Part shown: positions 18,737 through 28,280 of the stretch, one piece after another
Layout of the letters: every line of letters starts with the position of its first letter
Position numbering within the stretch: the stretch's first letter is position 1
From: Schlegelella aquatica
GTDB taxonomy: Bacteria; Pseudomonadota; Gammaproteobacteria; Burkholderiales; Burkholderiaceae_C
Direction of reading: 5' to 3'
Assembly (NCBI RefSeq): GCF_026013905.1
Contig: NZ_CP110257.1
Span: 744,001 to 808,000, forward strand
Length of the DNA stretch: 64,000 bases
Translations under genes and position numbers: made by a program
Notes under the pieces: model-generated
What the model was told of the DNA's origin: nothing
The model's input: only the letters and a program-made list of their open reading frames with translations
Database searches by the model: none

Positions 18737-19921
18737 ATGAATCGAGAAGTGCTCCTGGTCTCGCATGGATTTCAGCCCCACTACGAGCTGTGCGTGGCCA
18801 ACGGCCTGGCGGAGAACGGGTTGAGCGTGACCCTGCCGGGCTCGGACCGCACGCTGGTGGGTCAGCTCCGCGAGGGCGTGTCGTTCGTGAATCTGCGGGG
18901 GTCGCAGGACGAGGGGCGCCCCCGCTGGAGGAAGGCGCAGGGTCTGTTGCGCTATCACCTGCGCCTGTTGCTGCTGGCACTGCGCCACCCCCGGCAGCCG
19001 ATGGTGATCATCGGCATGACGTCGCCTGAATGGCTGGTGGGCGTCGTGGAGGGGTTGCTGTTCAGGGCCACTGGGCGGAAGCTGGCGCTGGTGGTCCACA
19101 ACATCCTCCCACACGATCGCCACACACCGCAGATGCGGCGGGTCTACCGGCTCATCTACCGCATCCCGAGCCGGCTGCTGGTGCACACGCAGGTCACGCG
19201 CGAGCGCTTGATGCTGGAGTTCGGCATCCGTCCGGACAAGATCCTCCTCGTGCCTCACGGGTTGAACGAGGCGGTCGCTCGGCGCACCGAGGATGTCGCC
19301 TGCGCAAAGCGGCGGTTGGGGCTCGACGCCGATCGGCCCGCGGCGTTGTTCTTCGGTCACGTGTCGCCGTTCAAGGGCATCGACCTGCTGTTGGACGCGC
19401 TCGACCACATGCCTCACGTGCAGTTGATCGTGGCCGGCAGGTGTCACACGGACGAGTTCGGGCAGCGGATGCGCCGGCGGCTGTCGCAGCTGTCGGCCGC
19501 AGGCCGCATCCGTTGGTTCGACGGCTACGTGGACGACGACACGACGGCCGACGTGTACTCGGCCGCCGAGCTGGTGGTGCTGCCGTACCGTCATATCGAC
19601 CAAAGCGGGGTGCTGATGCAAGCGCTGGCGCTCGGCGTGCCCGTGGCGGCGACCCGAACGGGCGGATTCCTGGAAGTGGTCGACCCCGGCAACGGCGTGT
19701 TCATCGAGGAGCTGAGTCCCGCCGGGATCGCGCGCACCGTCTGCGCGTACTTCGAGCGTGGGGACCGGCCGACGGCTGCTCAGGTCCGTGCGACCGTCGG
19801 GCATTTGCGCTGGCGATACACCATGGCGCCCCTCGTCGAGTGGCTGAGAGGACGCGACCCCACGCAAGAGACGGAGCAAGCCTCGGAGGTGGGCGCGAGA
19901 TGGCAGGGAGATGCGCAATGA
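18737..19921 (+). CDS. glycosyltransferase family 4
   Basis: A 394-residue GT-B enzyme. The donor-binding C-terminal half includes ALFFGHVSPFKGIDLLLDAL and the acidic motif region SGVLMQALALGVPVAATRTG, followed by GGFLEVVDPGNGVF. The acceptor half has LVVHNILPHDRHT. ATG at 18737 follows AGGGGAG. The sugar it transfers cannot be deduced. The gene overlaps the next glycosyltransferase by four bases (ATGA). Confidence 0.88.
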   Translation: MNREVLLVSHGFQPHYELCVANGLAENGLSVTLPGSDRTLVGQLREGVSFVNLRGSQDEGRPRWRKAQGLLRYHLRLLLLALRHPRQPMVIIGMTSPEWLVGVVEGLLFRATGRKLALVVHNILPHDRHTPQMRRVYRLIYRIPSRLLVHTQVTRERLMLEFGIRPDKILLVPHGLNEAVARRTEDVACAKRRLGLDADRPAALFFGHVSPFKGIDLLLDALDHMPHVQLIVAGRCHTDEFGQRMRRRLSQLSAAGRIRWFDGYVDDDTTADVYSAAELVVLPYRHIDQSGVLMQALALGVPVAATRTGGFLEVVDPGNGVFIEELSPAGIARTVCAYFERGDRPTAAQVRATVGHLRWRYTMAPLVEWLRGRDPTQETEQASEVGARWQGDAQ

Positions 19922-20844
19922 GCGTGAACGCTGAAGCCATGCCCAGCGGTGCTCGCGAGGCAGAAGAGCCGCCTCTCGTGTCGCTGATCATCTGCACGAA
20001 GAATCGGGGCCAGCAGTTGAGGGCCTGCCTGGACAGGGTGGCGCGACTGAAGGTGCCTTTCCGGTGGGAGCTGATCCTTGTCGACAACGGCTCGACGGAC
20101 GACACGGCGCAGGTGATGCGGGAGTTTCTTTCGAGGTTCCCTGGGGAGGGGCGTTACCTCCATGAATCGCGACCGGGCAACGGAGCGGGCCGCAATGCCG
20201 CGATCCGGGTGAGTCGAGGGGAGATCCTGGCGTTCACGGACGACGACTGTTACGTCGAGGAGGATTTCCTGGTCGAGATCGCGGAGGTGTTCTCGGACCC
20301 GCGCGTGGGCTACCTGACCGGACGCATCATGCTGTTCGATCCCACCGACTATCGGATCACGGTGAACGAATCGCCGCAGCCTCGGCGCATCAGCGCCGGC
20401 CGTGTGGTGCCGCACGGCTTGGTGCAGGGTGCCAACATGGCCTTTCGACGCTCGGCGCTCGAGCAGGCGGGCCTGTTCGACGAGGACTTCGGCGCGGGGG
20501 CGCGGTTTGCCGGCGAGGACTGGGAATTGGCGCTGCGCGTGAGCTTCGCAGGATGGGACGGAGGCTACTTCCCCGGGCCCACTGTGTGGCACCACCACGG
20601 TCGCAAGGAGCCCGAGGCCAGGAAGCTCAATCGCTTCTACACCATCGGGGAGGGGGCGGTGTATGCGAAGGGGGTCATCTCCCATCGCAGAAGGCTCAGG
20701 ATGCTGGGCTACTGGCTCAAGCGACTGGGCGGAGATCTGCTCAAACGAAGATCGATGCACCGTGTACGACTCGTCACCTGGGGAGCATTGCAGTACGTTC
20801 TCCTGCGCATTCGCCATTGTCAGCGCACCGAAACCGCAAGATGA
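19918..20844 (+). CDS. glycosyltransferase family 2
   Basis: A 308-residue GT-A enzyme with the GT2 core VSLIICTKNRGQQLRACL, then ILVDNGSTDDT. The metal-binding DXD region appears as AFTDDDCYVEEDFL, and the acceptor-side motif GANMAFRRSAL is followed by FGAGARFAGEDWELALRV. The length is typical. No transmembrane segment, so it acts at the cytoplasmic face of the membrane on the lipid-linked intermediate. Coupled on both sides by ATGA overlaps. Confidence 0.9.
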   Translation: MSVNAEAMPSGAREAEEPPLVSLIICTKNRGQQLRACLDRVARLKVPFRWELILVDNGSTDDTAQVMREFLSRFPGEGRYLHESRPGNGAGRNAAIRVSRGEILAFTDDDCYVEEDFLVEIAEVFSDPRVGYLTGRIMLFDPTDYRITVNESPQPRRISAGRVVPHGLVQGANMAFRRSALEQAGLFDEDFGAGARFAGEDWELALRVSFAGWDGGYFPGPTVWHHHGRKEPEARKLNRFYTIGEGAVYAKGVISHRRRLRMLGYWLKRLGGDLLKRRSMHRVRLVTWGALQYVLLRIRHCQRTETAR

Positions 20845-21737
20845 AGCTGTACTACTACCGTTGCTCCCAGCCCAACTTCGGCGACGAGCTGAACGCCTGG
20901 ATGTGGCCGCGGCTGTTGCCGGACATGTTCGACGACCGGGAAGACGAGATCTTCCTCGGGATCGGATCGATTCTGTTCCCGAGCTTTCCGGCTCGGTCCC
21001 GCAAGATCGTCTTCGGGGCCGGTTACGGGGGCTACACGGCTGCGCCCAAGCTCGATGCCAACTGGACGGTCTACTTCGTTCGCGGCCACCATACGGCCCG
21101 CGCGCTGGGACTGCCCGAAGCCAAGGCAGTCGGCGATGCGGCGATCCTCTTGCGATCCTGTCTTGGGCCGGCGGCTGCGAACAAGCGATACCAGGCCTCA
21201 TTCATCCCGCACTGGGAAAGCGCCAGGGACGGGTCATGGGACGCGGTCTGCCAGGTGGCGGGCATTCACTACATCGATCCGAGGAGACCGGTCGACGACG
21301 TGCTCGAGCAGATCCGCGCGAGCGAGGTCGTGGTCGCGGAGGCGATGCATGGTGCCATCGTCTCCGACGCGCTGCGCGTGCCGTGGGTCCCGGCGCGCCC
21401 CGTGCAGGGCGACCACCGGATGAAATGGTTCGACTGGGCTTCTGCGCTGGAGATCGATCTGCGCCCGCACTTGCTTCCGGCCTCCAACCTGCTCGAGGCC
21501 GCCCTCGCGGCGGCCCGCGGCGACGCGATCCGAGTGCGTCGGGTCCGCCGCTACGGGCAAGGGCTGCGTCGTGTGCTCCCTGGGTACATGATCGAACGCG
21601 CGGCCGCGCGGCTGGCGCAGCTGGCCCGCGCCGAGCCCTGCTTGAGCAGCGAGCGGGCCATCTGCTCGGCGCACCAGAAGATGCTCGAGCACCTGGATGC
21701 CTTGCGCAGGGACCAGGCGCTGAGACGCGCGGCGTGA
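20841..21737 (+). CDS. polysaccharide pyruvyl transferase family protein (ExoV-like)
   Basis: A 298-residue protein resembling ExoV/WcaK-type pyruvyltransferases, which transfer pyruvate from PEP to form a ketal on a sugar. The conserved N-terminus MKLYYYRCSQPNFGDELN is present. The core includes LGIGSILFPSF, FGAGYGGY, and a C-terminal EAMHGAIVSDALRVPWVPA where the His is likely catalytic. After about residue 215 is a basic, poorly conserved tail. A pyruvate substituent would give the EPS negative charge. Coupled to the GT2 gene (ATGA). Confidence 0.85.
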   Translation: MKLYYYRCSQPNFGDELNAWMWPRLLPDMFDDREDEIFLGIGSILFPSFPARSRKIVFGAGYGGYTAAPKLDANWTVYFVRGHHTARALGLPEAKAVGDAAILLRSCLGPAAANKRYQASFIPHWESARDGSWDAVCQVAGIHYIDPRRPVDDVLEQIRASEVVVAEAMHGAIVSDALRVPWVPARPVQGDHRMKWFDWASALEIDLRPHLLPASNLLEAALAAARGDAIRVRRVRRYGQGLRRVLPGYMIERAAARLAQLARAEPCLSSERAICSAHQKMLEHLDALRRDQALRRAA

Positions 21738-21843
21738 AGGGTCCTGCGTCCGTGCGTTGCGCTTGTCGCATCCCGGTGGCTGCGCCCCGGCGTGACGCGC
21801 CTTCGCGGCTTCGCCGCGCCCACGGTTCAGTTGTTCGTTTCTC

Positions 21844-23298
21844 GTGTCAGGGCTGACTCGCAAGACCGCGTCTGCGGTGCTGTGGACGCTCGGCTCCCAA
21901 GCCAGCGTCGCCGTCGTTTCGCTCGCGTCGTTCACGGTATTGAGCCGGCAGGTGGGGGTTGCTGCTTTCGGTGAGTACCTGCTCGCCCTCGTGGTGTTGA
22001 GCGCCATCCAGTGGTGTGCCAACGGCGCCTACCGGGAGCCGGTGATCCAGGCGCCCGAGATCGACGAACGCATCGCCAGCACGGTGTTCTGGTTCACGGT
22101 GGGTGTCGGGGTGGTGCTCGCCGCGGTGGCGGCCGCAGCCGCGCTCGTGCTCATCCACCTGGGCCATGAACTCGTGGGCCGCTGTGTGCTGTGGATGCTG
22201 CCGCGTGTATTCATCGAAACCACCAACTCGGTGCCGCAGGCGTTGGCCTACCGGGCGATGTCGTTTCGTCTGATGGCGGTGCAGGGGGCGGCGGGCACCG
22301 TGGCCGGCTCGGCGCTCGCGATCCTGCTCATCCTCCAGGGCCTGGGTGTCGAGGGCATGGCCGTCGCGCAGAACGTCGCTCCCCTCGTGACGCTGCTCGT
22401 CCTCATGGGACCTCGGCGAGGCTGGAGGCCGCGCCGGCATTTCGCGTGGGCGGACCTCGGGGTGCTGCGCAGGTACACGCCTCATGTGCTCATGTGGCAG
22501 TTCGTCGAGATGCTCAACACCCAGCTCGATCGGGTGCTCGTGGGCGCGCGTCTCAGCCCGGCCGCGCTGGGTCTGTACGGCTTCGCGCGGCGCCTCAACG
22601 AGGTCGTCATCGGCGTACTGGTGGGTGCTGCGAGCAACGTCGCGCTGCCGGTGTTCTCGTCGCTTCAGCGCGAACCGCAGCGGCTGCGTCCCGCTTTTCT
22701 GAAGGCCGTGCGGCTCGTGAGCTTCGGGGTCTTTCCGGTCATCGCGGCGCTTTTCGCGCTGGCCGACACGTTCGTGCCGTGGGTGTTCGGAGACAAGTGG
22801 GCGCCGGCCGTTTTCGTCTACCGCTGTTTCCTGCTGCTCGGTCTCATCCAGACCATCGGCATCCTGCAAGCCTCCGTCATCCGCGGACTGGGTCACGCAG
22901 CCCTGTGGTCGCGCTACCAGGTCCTGCAAAGCGCAGCCAATGCCGTCGTCTGCCTCATTGCTGTGCCCTGGGGCATCGAGGTCCTCGCGATCGCCGTGGT
23001 GGTGCGCACCTATGTGCTGTGGGGATATGCCGTACGGATGACATGCGAGGTGGTGGGGCTGCGCAAGCGCGCCTACCTTCGCAGCATTGCACCCGCGCTC
23101 GCCTGTTCAGTCGGGTCGGGGGTCCTGGGCGTGGGGGTTCTGCGCTTGGCTCCACTCTGGCCAGAGGTCGCGCGCCTCGGATTGGGATGCGGGGTCATCG
23201 GACTTGCTTATCTTCTGCTGTCCTGGTGTCTCCAGCGCGACACCCTGCGAGAGGGCGCAGAGCTTCTATGGCGCCGCGGAGTGAGCGCCGACCACTAA
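21844..23298 (+). CDS. wzx: lipopolysaccharide/EPS flippase (Wzx, MATE/PST-type)
   Basis: A 484-residue integral membrane protein with about 12-14 hydrophobic segments of the polysaccharide-transport (PST) family. It flips the undecaprenyl-linked repeat unit to the periplasm. Family-typical parts are GEYLLALVVLSAIQWCANGAYREPVIQ near the start and LLGLIQTIGILQASVIRGLGHAALWSRYQ mid-way (split here for length). The GTG at 21844 lacks a clear ribosome site, so the start is not certain. A 106-base gap precedes it. It is the last gene of plus block 1, followed by a strong hairpin terminator. Confidence 0.9.
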   Translation: MSGLTRKTASAVLWTLGSQASVAVVSLASFTVLSRQVGVAAFGEYLLALVVLSAIQWCANGAYREPVIQAPEIDERIASTVFWFTVGVGVVLAAVAAAAALVLIHLGHELVGRCVLWMLPRVFIETTNSVPQALAYRAMSFRLMAVQGAAGTVAGSALAILLILQGLGVEGMAVAQNVAPLVTLLVLMGPRRGWRPRRHFAWADLGVLRRYTPHVLMWQFVEMLNTQLDRVLVGARLSPAALGLYGFARRLNEVVIGVLVGAASNVALPVFSSLQREPQRLRPAFLKAVRLVSFGVFPVIAALFALADTFVPWVFGDKWAPAVFVYRCFLLLGLIQTIGILQASVIRGLGHAALWSRYQVLQSAANAVVCLIAVPWGIEVLAIAVVVRTYVLWGYAVRMTCEVVGLRKRAYLRSIAPALACSVGSGVLGVGVLRLAPLWPEVARLGLGCGVIGLAYLLLSWCLQRDTLREGAELLWRRGVSADH

Positions 23299-23305
23299 AG
23301 AAGAA

Positions 23306-23340
23306 GGTGGCACCGCCGCGGGCGGTGCCACCTGCTTTTC
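23306..23340 (+). terminator. bidirectional rho-independent terminator after wzx
   Basis: A perfect 12-bp stem, GGTGGCACCGCC (23306-23317) paired with GGCGGTGCCACC (23321-23332), closes on a three-base loop and is followed by TGCTTTTC. On the minus strand the flank reads TTCTTCTTTA, so it can also end transcription of the convergent hydrolase gene that stops at 23373. Confidence 0.9.
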
Positions 23341-23372
23341 GGGCCGATCCGGCCAGCCCACCGCTCGGGGGG

Positions 23373-25772
23373 TTACGGCTTGAGCAACACGGGCTCCAGG
23401 CCGATCGTGATCTGACGGCTGGACGGGATCATGCTCTCGCTGCCCAGCAGGGTGCGGATCTTCGAGACGACCCAGGTGCTCGCAAGGTTGACGGTCGTCT
23501 TCCCGGTGCTGGACCACAGAACCACGAAGTTCTCGGTGCCTCGGTTCATGCGCACCACGTAGATCGTGTCATTGACGCGATATGAATCCACCACGCGGGC
23601 GCCCTTCATCCACGAGGCCACCTCCTTGTAGGCGAGGCCGGCCTGGGTCGGCGTCGTGTAGTCGCTCTCGACCAGCTTGGCCAGAGGCTCGGTCCGCTCC
23701 CAGAAGTAGTAGTTGAAGTTGCTCACGCCCTTGATCCACATGATCATCATCGCCCGAGCCGTGGTGGACCGGATCTCCTCTGCCGTGGGCACGTAGGTGG
23801 AGCAGTTGAAGACCAGCGAGTCGCAGCCGGGGGCACCCTCGGTGTTCCACAGCTCCTTGGCTTCCTGGCCGTAGTTGGCCATCATCTGCCGCACGTTCGA
23901 GACGGCCAGCGCGAGCCGCTCGGGCGAGGTGTTGAAGTACCAGTGGAATCCGATGATGTCCACGTACCGACCACCGCCTGCCGCCAGGAAGTTGTTCAGC
24001 CAAGGCATCCCCTGACTCGCGGTCAGACCCGGCGAGACCAGCTTGTTGTTCGGATCGACGGCCTTCAGCTCCTCTCGGGCGATGCGGGCCATCTCCACCA
24101 TGTCGGCGATGCTGCCGCTGTACAGCTGCTGGAAGTCGGGCTCGTTCCAGAGTTCCCAGTAGCGGATGCGGCCGGCATAGCGACGTGCCAGGGTGCGGAC
24201 GTAATCACGCCAGTACTCCATGTTCGCCGGTGCGCCGCTGGCACCCATGCCGCTTAGGCCCTCCACGCCCGGCGTCTTGGAGGCCCACTGCGGCGTTTGA
24301 CCCAAGGTCATGAGGATCTCCACCGAGGGGTCGTTGCGCTTGACGTAGTCGACCAGCATGTCCAGCCGCTTTCCCGCGCCGCTCGTGAAGTTCCAGGCGT
24401 CGTTCGAGGGCTCGAGGTCGCGCCAGTAGGTCCCGGTGTTCCACAGGCGGAAGATGCCGTTGCCCAGCCCCGGCCACCGCTGGTGCGTGCCGAACTTGTT
24501 CACGTGCATACCGAACATGTGGGCCGGCACGGTGGCCGTGGTGGAGAAGGGCGCGAGGGGATTCGATTCGACTTCGGCCAGGGTCATGTCGTCGACCCAC
24601 ACGCGCGTACCAGGCTCCTGCGGCGCGATGCGCAGCGTGCCCCCGATGTCGGCGACGGCGGTGCCCGTGATCTCGACCTTCTGCCAGGAGGTGGTCACTG
24701 TGACCGTCTTCGACGCGAACGGGTCCCAGGGGTGCGCGTCGCGGCGCATGAAGACCTGCACCGGGGTCGTCTTGTCCGAGCGAAGGTACACCGTCGCGCG
24801 GTAGGTCTTGCCACGGGCGAAGGCATACGGGTAGGTCAGATGCGCGCCGCCGGTACCTGGATCGACGAAGTAGAACATCTGCGACGAGCTGCCCGACCGG
24901 ACGTACTCGGGACGCGTCTCGCGCGCAGCGGACCAGCGTGCAGGCACGCTGCCCCAGTAGTTGACGCGCCAGCCCGGGGCGGTGCCGGAGTAAGTGCCTT
25001 CGAGGCCGGAGGACGCCACCTGGATGACTTGCGTGGCGCTGCCGCCCGAGGCGGGAAGCGTGATGCCGCCCGTCGGGGAGGATGTGCTCGTGCTGACGTC
25101 CTCGACCGTCACGTCGTCGACGTAGAGGTTGACTCCCAGTTCCTTCACCGCCAGACGCAGCGAGCCGCCGTTGGTCCACTTGTAGGTGCCCTGGATCTCG
25201 ACCTTCTGCCAGGAAGTTCCCACGGTGACGGTCTTGCTCGCGAAGGTCTCCCAGGGGTAGGCGTCGCGCCGCATCTGCACCGTCACCGCGGTCGTGGCGC
25301 TCGCCTTGAGGTACAGCGTCGCGCGGTAGGTCTTGCCGTTGATGAAGCCGAACGGACGGATGAGATGGGCGTCGCCGTTGCTCGGACGGCTGATGACGGT
25401 GAATCGCTGCGAAGCCACGCCGCTGTGGACGTTGGTCGGCGAGGTCTCGCGGGCGGTCTTGTAGTACGGCCAGGGCGAACCCCAGGCGTTGACCTGCCAG
25501 CCGGGCGCGCGCTCGGCAAACGGGGCCTCGAAGTCGCTCGTGAAGGAAGAAGTGGTCGAAGACACGGTCATCGCCCGCGCCGTCTCTTCGGACATCTCAC
25601 CGGTCGGCTCCGACGCCTCGGCAGGCACGTCGCCTGCTTCGTAGTAGGCCGCGATGGGGTGGTCTGGGGAGGAATCGCTCCCCGCCAGGTCTTCGGAGGA
25701 GCCTCCGCCCCCGCATGCGGCCAAGCTCGCGGCCGCAAGTAAAGCTACCCAACGATACGTGGATGTGTTCAT
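23373..25772 (-). CDS. lipoprotein clan-A (GH39/PslG-like) glycoside hydrolase with two carbohydrate-binding modules
   Basis: A 799-residue exported lipoprotein: lipobox LAAC with Cys20, followed by GGGGSS and an acidic linker. Two homologous carbohydrate-binding jelly rolls (about 81-226 and 256-402) each carry MRRDAxPWxxFASKTVTV and end in VDD. The catalytic TIM barrel runs about 415-730. The acid/base Glu544 lies in YWELWNEPD and the probable nucleophile Glu645 in LWNTEG. The family relative PslG of Pseudomonas is an endo-acting EPS hydrolase. So this enzyme may trim the polymer or clear jammed periplasmic chains (inference). ATG at 25772; its ribosome site is poor. The neighbour at 26134 is a paralogue. 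Confidence 0.82.
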   Translation of the reverse strand: MNTSTYRWVALLAAASLAACGGGGSSEDLAGSDSSPDHPIAAYYEAGDVPAEASEPTGEMSEETARAMTVSSTTSSFTSDFEAPFAERAPGWQVNAWGSPWPYYKTARETSPTNVHSGVASQRFTVISRPSNGDAHLIRPFGFINGKTYRATLYLKASATTAVTVQMRRDAYPWETFASKTVTVGTSWQKVEIQGTYKWTNGGSLRLAVKELGVNLYVDDVTVEDVSTSTSSPTGGITLPASGGSATQVIQVASSGLEGTYSGTAPGWRVNYWGSVPARWSAARETRPEYVRSGSSSQMFYFVDPGTGGAHLTYPYAFARGKTYRATVYLRSDKTTPVQVFMRRDAHPWDPFASKTVTVTTSWQKVEITGTAVADIGGTLRIAPQEPGTRVWVDDMTLAEVESNPLAPFSTTATVPAHMFGMHVNKFGTHQRWPGLGNGIFRLWNTGTYWRDLEPSNDAWNFTSGAGKRLDMLVDYVKRNDPSVEILMTLGQTPQWASKTPGVEGLSGMGASGAPANMEYWRDYVRTLARRYAGRIRYWELWNEPDFQQLYSGSIADMVEMARIAREELKAVDPNNKLVSPGLTASQGMPWLNNFLAAGGGRYVDIIGFHWYFNTSPERLALAVSNVRQMMANYGQEAKELWNTEGAPGCDSLVFNCSTYVPTAEEIRSTTARAMMIMWIKGVSNFNYYFWERTEPLAKLVESDYTTPTQAGLAYKEVASWMKGARVVDSYRVNDTIYVVRMNRGTENFVVLWSSTGKTTVNLASTWVVSKIRTLLGSESMIPSSRQITIGLEPVLLKP

Positions 25773-26133
25773 TGTTGTCCCAACGAAATTTGAGTGCGCA
25801 CGCCCACCCCGCGGAACACAGGTGCTCCGCCGAAAAGGCGACGAGGAAAAATGAACGCGGGCGCGTTGGGGCCAGGCGTCGGTGAGCGACGCGACGTGGA
25901 ACGTGGTGAAGCCCTGTTTCCCGCTGGGCGTTGTCAGACTGGCGTCTGAGCGTTGGGCCGCCGGAGCGTACGTGTTCTAGCGGCAGGGCCCGTTCACGGT
26001 TGACCCCTCAAGATGAAACAGCGCTGCGTTCTGAGTAACTAACTGATAACGCCTCCCCCACCACCTGTGAAATAACCCACGCTCTCCTACGTGGGGCCCT
26101 GCTTATGTCCGGCCGACGCCGCCCGGACGCCTG
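25773..26133. other. 361-base intergenic stretch between the two hydrolase genes
   Basis: It serves as the upstream region of the minus-strand gene at 25772 and downstream region of the gene ending at 26134. It is more AT-rich than its surroundings (for example 26020-26075). Besides the hairpin at 26071-26096 I see no gene and no clear promoter. Confidence 0.5.
26071..26096 (-). terminator. probable terminator of the upstream PslG-like gene
   Basis: On the minus strand CCCACG and CGTGGG form a 6-bp stem around an 8-base loop, followed by TTATTT, about 40 bases after the stop codon of the gene at 26134-27912. Short stem, so moderate confidence. It separates the two hydrolases into different transcripts. 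Confidence 0.4.
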
Positions 26134-27912
26134 CTATTCGATGAGCACCGGCTCGGCCGACAGTTCGATGCGCGCCGCTTCGTCAAGCTCGTCGACGCTT
26201 CCATCCAGTCGTGCGATGCGACGCGCGCGCCAGTCCTCCGGAATGTCCAGAGGGGGTCGGCCCTCCGTGCTCCAGGCGATGCGAAACGTGCGGCCGTCCC
26301 GCTCGAACGTGAAAACGTGCCTGCCCGAAGCGTCGCGTTCGGCGGCCTTCATGCGAGCTCCCAGCATCCAACCCGCACCGCGTGCGTAGGCAAGGCCAGC
26401 AGGCGTCGGTGTGCGGTAGTTGGCGGTGACCATCCGTTCTCCCGGGAATCTGCCCTCCCAGAAGTAGTAGCAGAAGGCGTCGACGCCACGGGACCACATG
26501 GTCAGCATCGCCCTCAGCACAAGGCCGCGCTGCTGTTCGAGCGTGAGGGACGCAGCGGCCGAGCCCGACGCCGACCCCGACCCTGGAGAGCGGGGCACGT
26601 TGAGGCCGCCCTCGGTGTTCCAAAGAGGCTTGTCGTCCTGTCCGTGTTGGCGCAGCAGCGTGTGCACGTTGTCGATGAACGCGCCGATCGATTCGGGCCG
26701 GTCACCGAAGTACCAGTGGAATCCGATCGCGTCCACGTAGCGCCCGCCCCCCGCGCTCAGGAAGCGGTGGAGCCAAGCCAGCCCCTGAGCGGTCGTCAGT
26801 CCCGGGGAAATCAATCGGTTCTCCGGGTCCGCGGCCTTCAGCTCTTGTCGTGCGATGCGGGCCATCTCCACCATCGTCTCTACCGGGCCGCTGTAGAAGA
26901 TGGAGTAGTCCGGCTCGTTCCACAGCTCCCAGTACCGGATGCGGCCGGCATAGCGCCGCGCGAGGGTGCGCACGTAGTCGCGCCAGAGGTCGAGATCGCG
27001 TGGCGGTGCGTTGTGCCCGAGCCCGTAGGCGCTCTTGGCCGACGGATCGGACGAGGCCCATGCGGGCGTCTGCCCAAGGACGTACAGCAGCTCGGTGTCG
27101 CGGCTGTGCTTGCGAACGAAGTCGAGGTAAAGGTCGAGGCGGCGAAACCCGTCGGAGGAGAAGTCCCAGCCCGGCGAGGGCTGCAGATCCTTCCAGGTGG
27201 TGCCCGTGTCCGAAAGACGCAGAATGCCCGGCGAGAACGATGGCCACTGCGTATGCGAGCCGAGCCGGATCAGGTGCATGCCGAAGAAGGTCCTCGGGAT
27301 GGGACCGCTGTTGCGCGGCGCCAAATCACCGGCATCGCCCGGGGCGATGCGTACTTCGTCGACCCACACATCCACCCCTGGCCGCGCGGGCGCGATGCGC
27401 AAGGATGTCGCCGGGTCCAGCACGCGACCCTCGACGTTCACTTGCTGCCAGTCCCGGCCGGCGCTGACCGTCTTGATGGCGAAGGGGTCGTAGGGGTGGG
27501 CGTCGCGTCGCAGCATCACATCCACGAGGATCGGCTCGCGCGCACGGATCTTCAGGGTCGCGCGGTAGGGCTCCCCTCGCTGGAACCTGGCGGGGAAGAT
27601 GAGATGCGCTCCGCCTCGCCCTCCCTCGTCGACGAGTCGAAAGCGCACAGGGCCGCCGCGCTCGCCCGCATGCTCTTGCTGGATTTCGTATCGGGCAGGG
27701 GGGCGGCCCCATGCGTTCACCCTGGCCGGCGCAGAGAGGGTCTTGTCCGGGTCTGGACGCGCGAGCGCTCCGGCTTGCGGCCAGGCCAGAAGGGCGGCTG
27801 CGAACCACGCCGCCGCGACGCCGGCGCGCAGGACGCGCGACAGCGGGCGGCGGATCGACGAGGCCAGGCTCCCGGCGGGCCCGGTTCGAGACGAGGACGA
27901 GAACAGGGTCAA
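26134..27912 (-). CDS. clan-A (GH39/PslG-like) glycoside hydrolase with one carbohydrate-binding module
   Basis: A 592-residue paralogue of the gene at 23373. A basic, long signal region (about 1-50) with a hydrophobic core (AGVAAAWFAAALLAW) leads to one binding module (about 63-190, with LRRDAHPYDPFAIKTV). The catalytic barrel follows (about 203-520): Glu333 in YWELWNEPD and Glu434 in LWNTEG. A serine/glycine-rich insertion (RSPGSGSASGSAAAS) follows the nucleophile. The start is TTG at 27912, supported by AGGAGGAG eight bases upstream; no other Met is near. No lipobox, so it is likely a soluble or membrane-anchored periplasmic enzyme. Same fold and active site as its neighbour, so presumably the same polymer. 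Confidence 0.82.
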   Translation of the reverse strand: MTLFSSSSRTGPAGSLASSIRRPLSRVLRAGVAAAWFAAALLAWPQAGALARPDPDKTLSAPARVNAWGRPPARYEIQQEHAGERGGPVRFRLVDEGGRGGAHLIFPARFQRGEPYRATLKIRAREPILVDVMLRRDAHPYDPFAIKTVSAGRDWQQVNVEGRVLDPATSLRIAPARPGVDVWVDEVRIAPGDAGDLAPRNSGPIPRTFFGMHLIRLGSHTQWPSFSPGILRLSDTGTTWKDLQPSPGWDFSSDGFRRLDLYLDFVRKHSRDTELLYVLGQTPAWASSDPSAKSAYGLGHNAPPRDLDLWRDYVRTLARRYAGRIRYWELWNEPDYSIFYSGPVETMVEMARIARQELKAADPENRLISPGLTTAQGLAWLHRFLSAGGGRYVDAIGFHWYFGDRPESIGAFIDNVHTLLRQHGQDDKPLWNTEGGLNVPRSPGSGSASGSAAASLTLEQQRGLVLRAMLTMWSRGVDAFCYYFWEGRFPGERMVTANYRTPTPAGLAYARGAGWMLGARMKAAERDASGRHVFTFERDGRTFRIAWSTEGRPPLDIPEDWRARRIARLDGSVDELDEAARIELSAEPVLIE

Positions 27913-28280
27913 CGTGGAGGCTCCTCCTGGTGATCGCAGCGCCCCGGAATGCCGCCCCGGCCGCGCCGTCGCCGATCATGTGCAAGCCGGGGCGAATGCT
28001 ATTGGCCCCAGCCCACACGTCGAGCCCCGTGCCGGTGAGAGTTGAAACTGCCTGTACTCGCCCTCGACGGCCTCCGCCTCGGTGAACGTCGCCGAGCACC
28101 CGACCCCGCATGCGCGGGGGACGAGGGCGTTAGACGTGAAACGCTGTGTATGGGAAGCCTCCATCCCGCCAGCGTTGATGTTTCAATTGCTGCCCTGCGA
28201 AACGCCGCGCCTTCCATGAAGCCACTCTCCGCCACCGCGATGTCTTGCGCCTCCCTTGAAGAATCGACCAGGGAGCCGGC
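27913..28280. other. 368-base divergent intergenic stretch
   Basis: This separates the minus-strand hydrolase (TTG at 27912, site AGGAGGAG at about 27920) from the plus-strand GT4 (ATG at 28281). It must hold promoters in both directions. I see no convincing -35/-10 pair and no reading frame with homology. TTGAAAC (near 28038) and GTTTCAA (near 28180) are inverted copies about 140 bases apart, probably by chance. Confidence 0.5.

Noticed and set aside
28036..28186. TTGAAAC / GTTTCAA sequences that recall CRISPR-type repeats
   Set aside because: Only one copy in each orientation, about 140 bases apart, and no spacers or cas genes anywhere.
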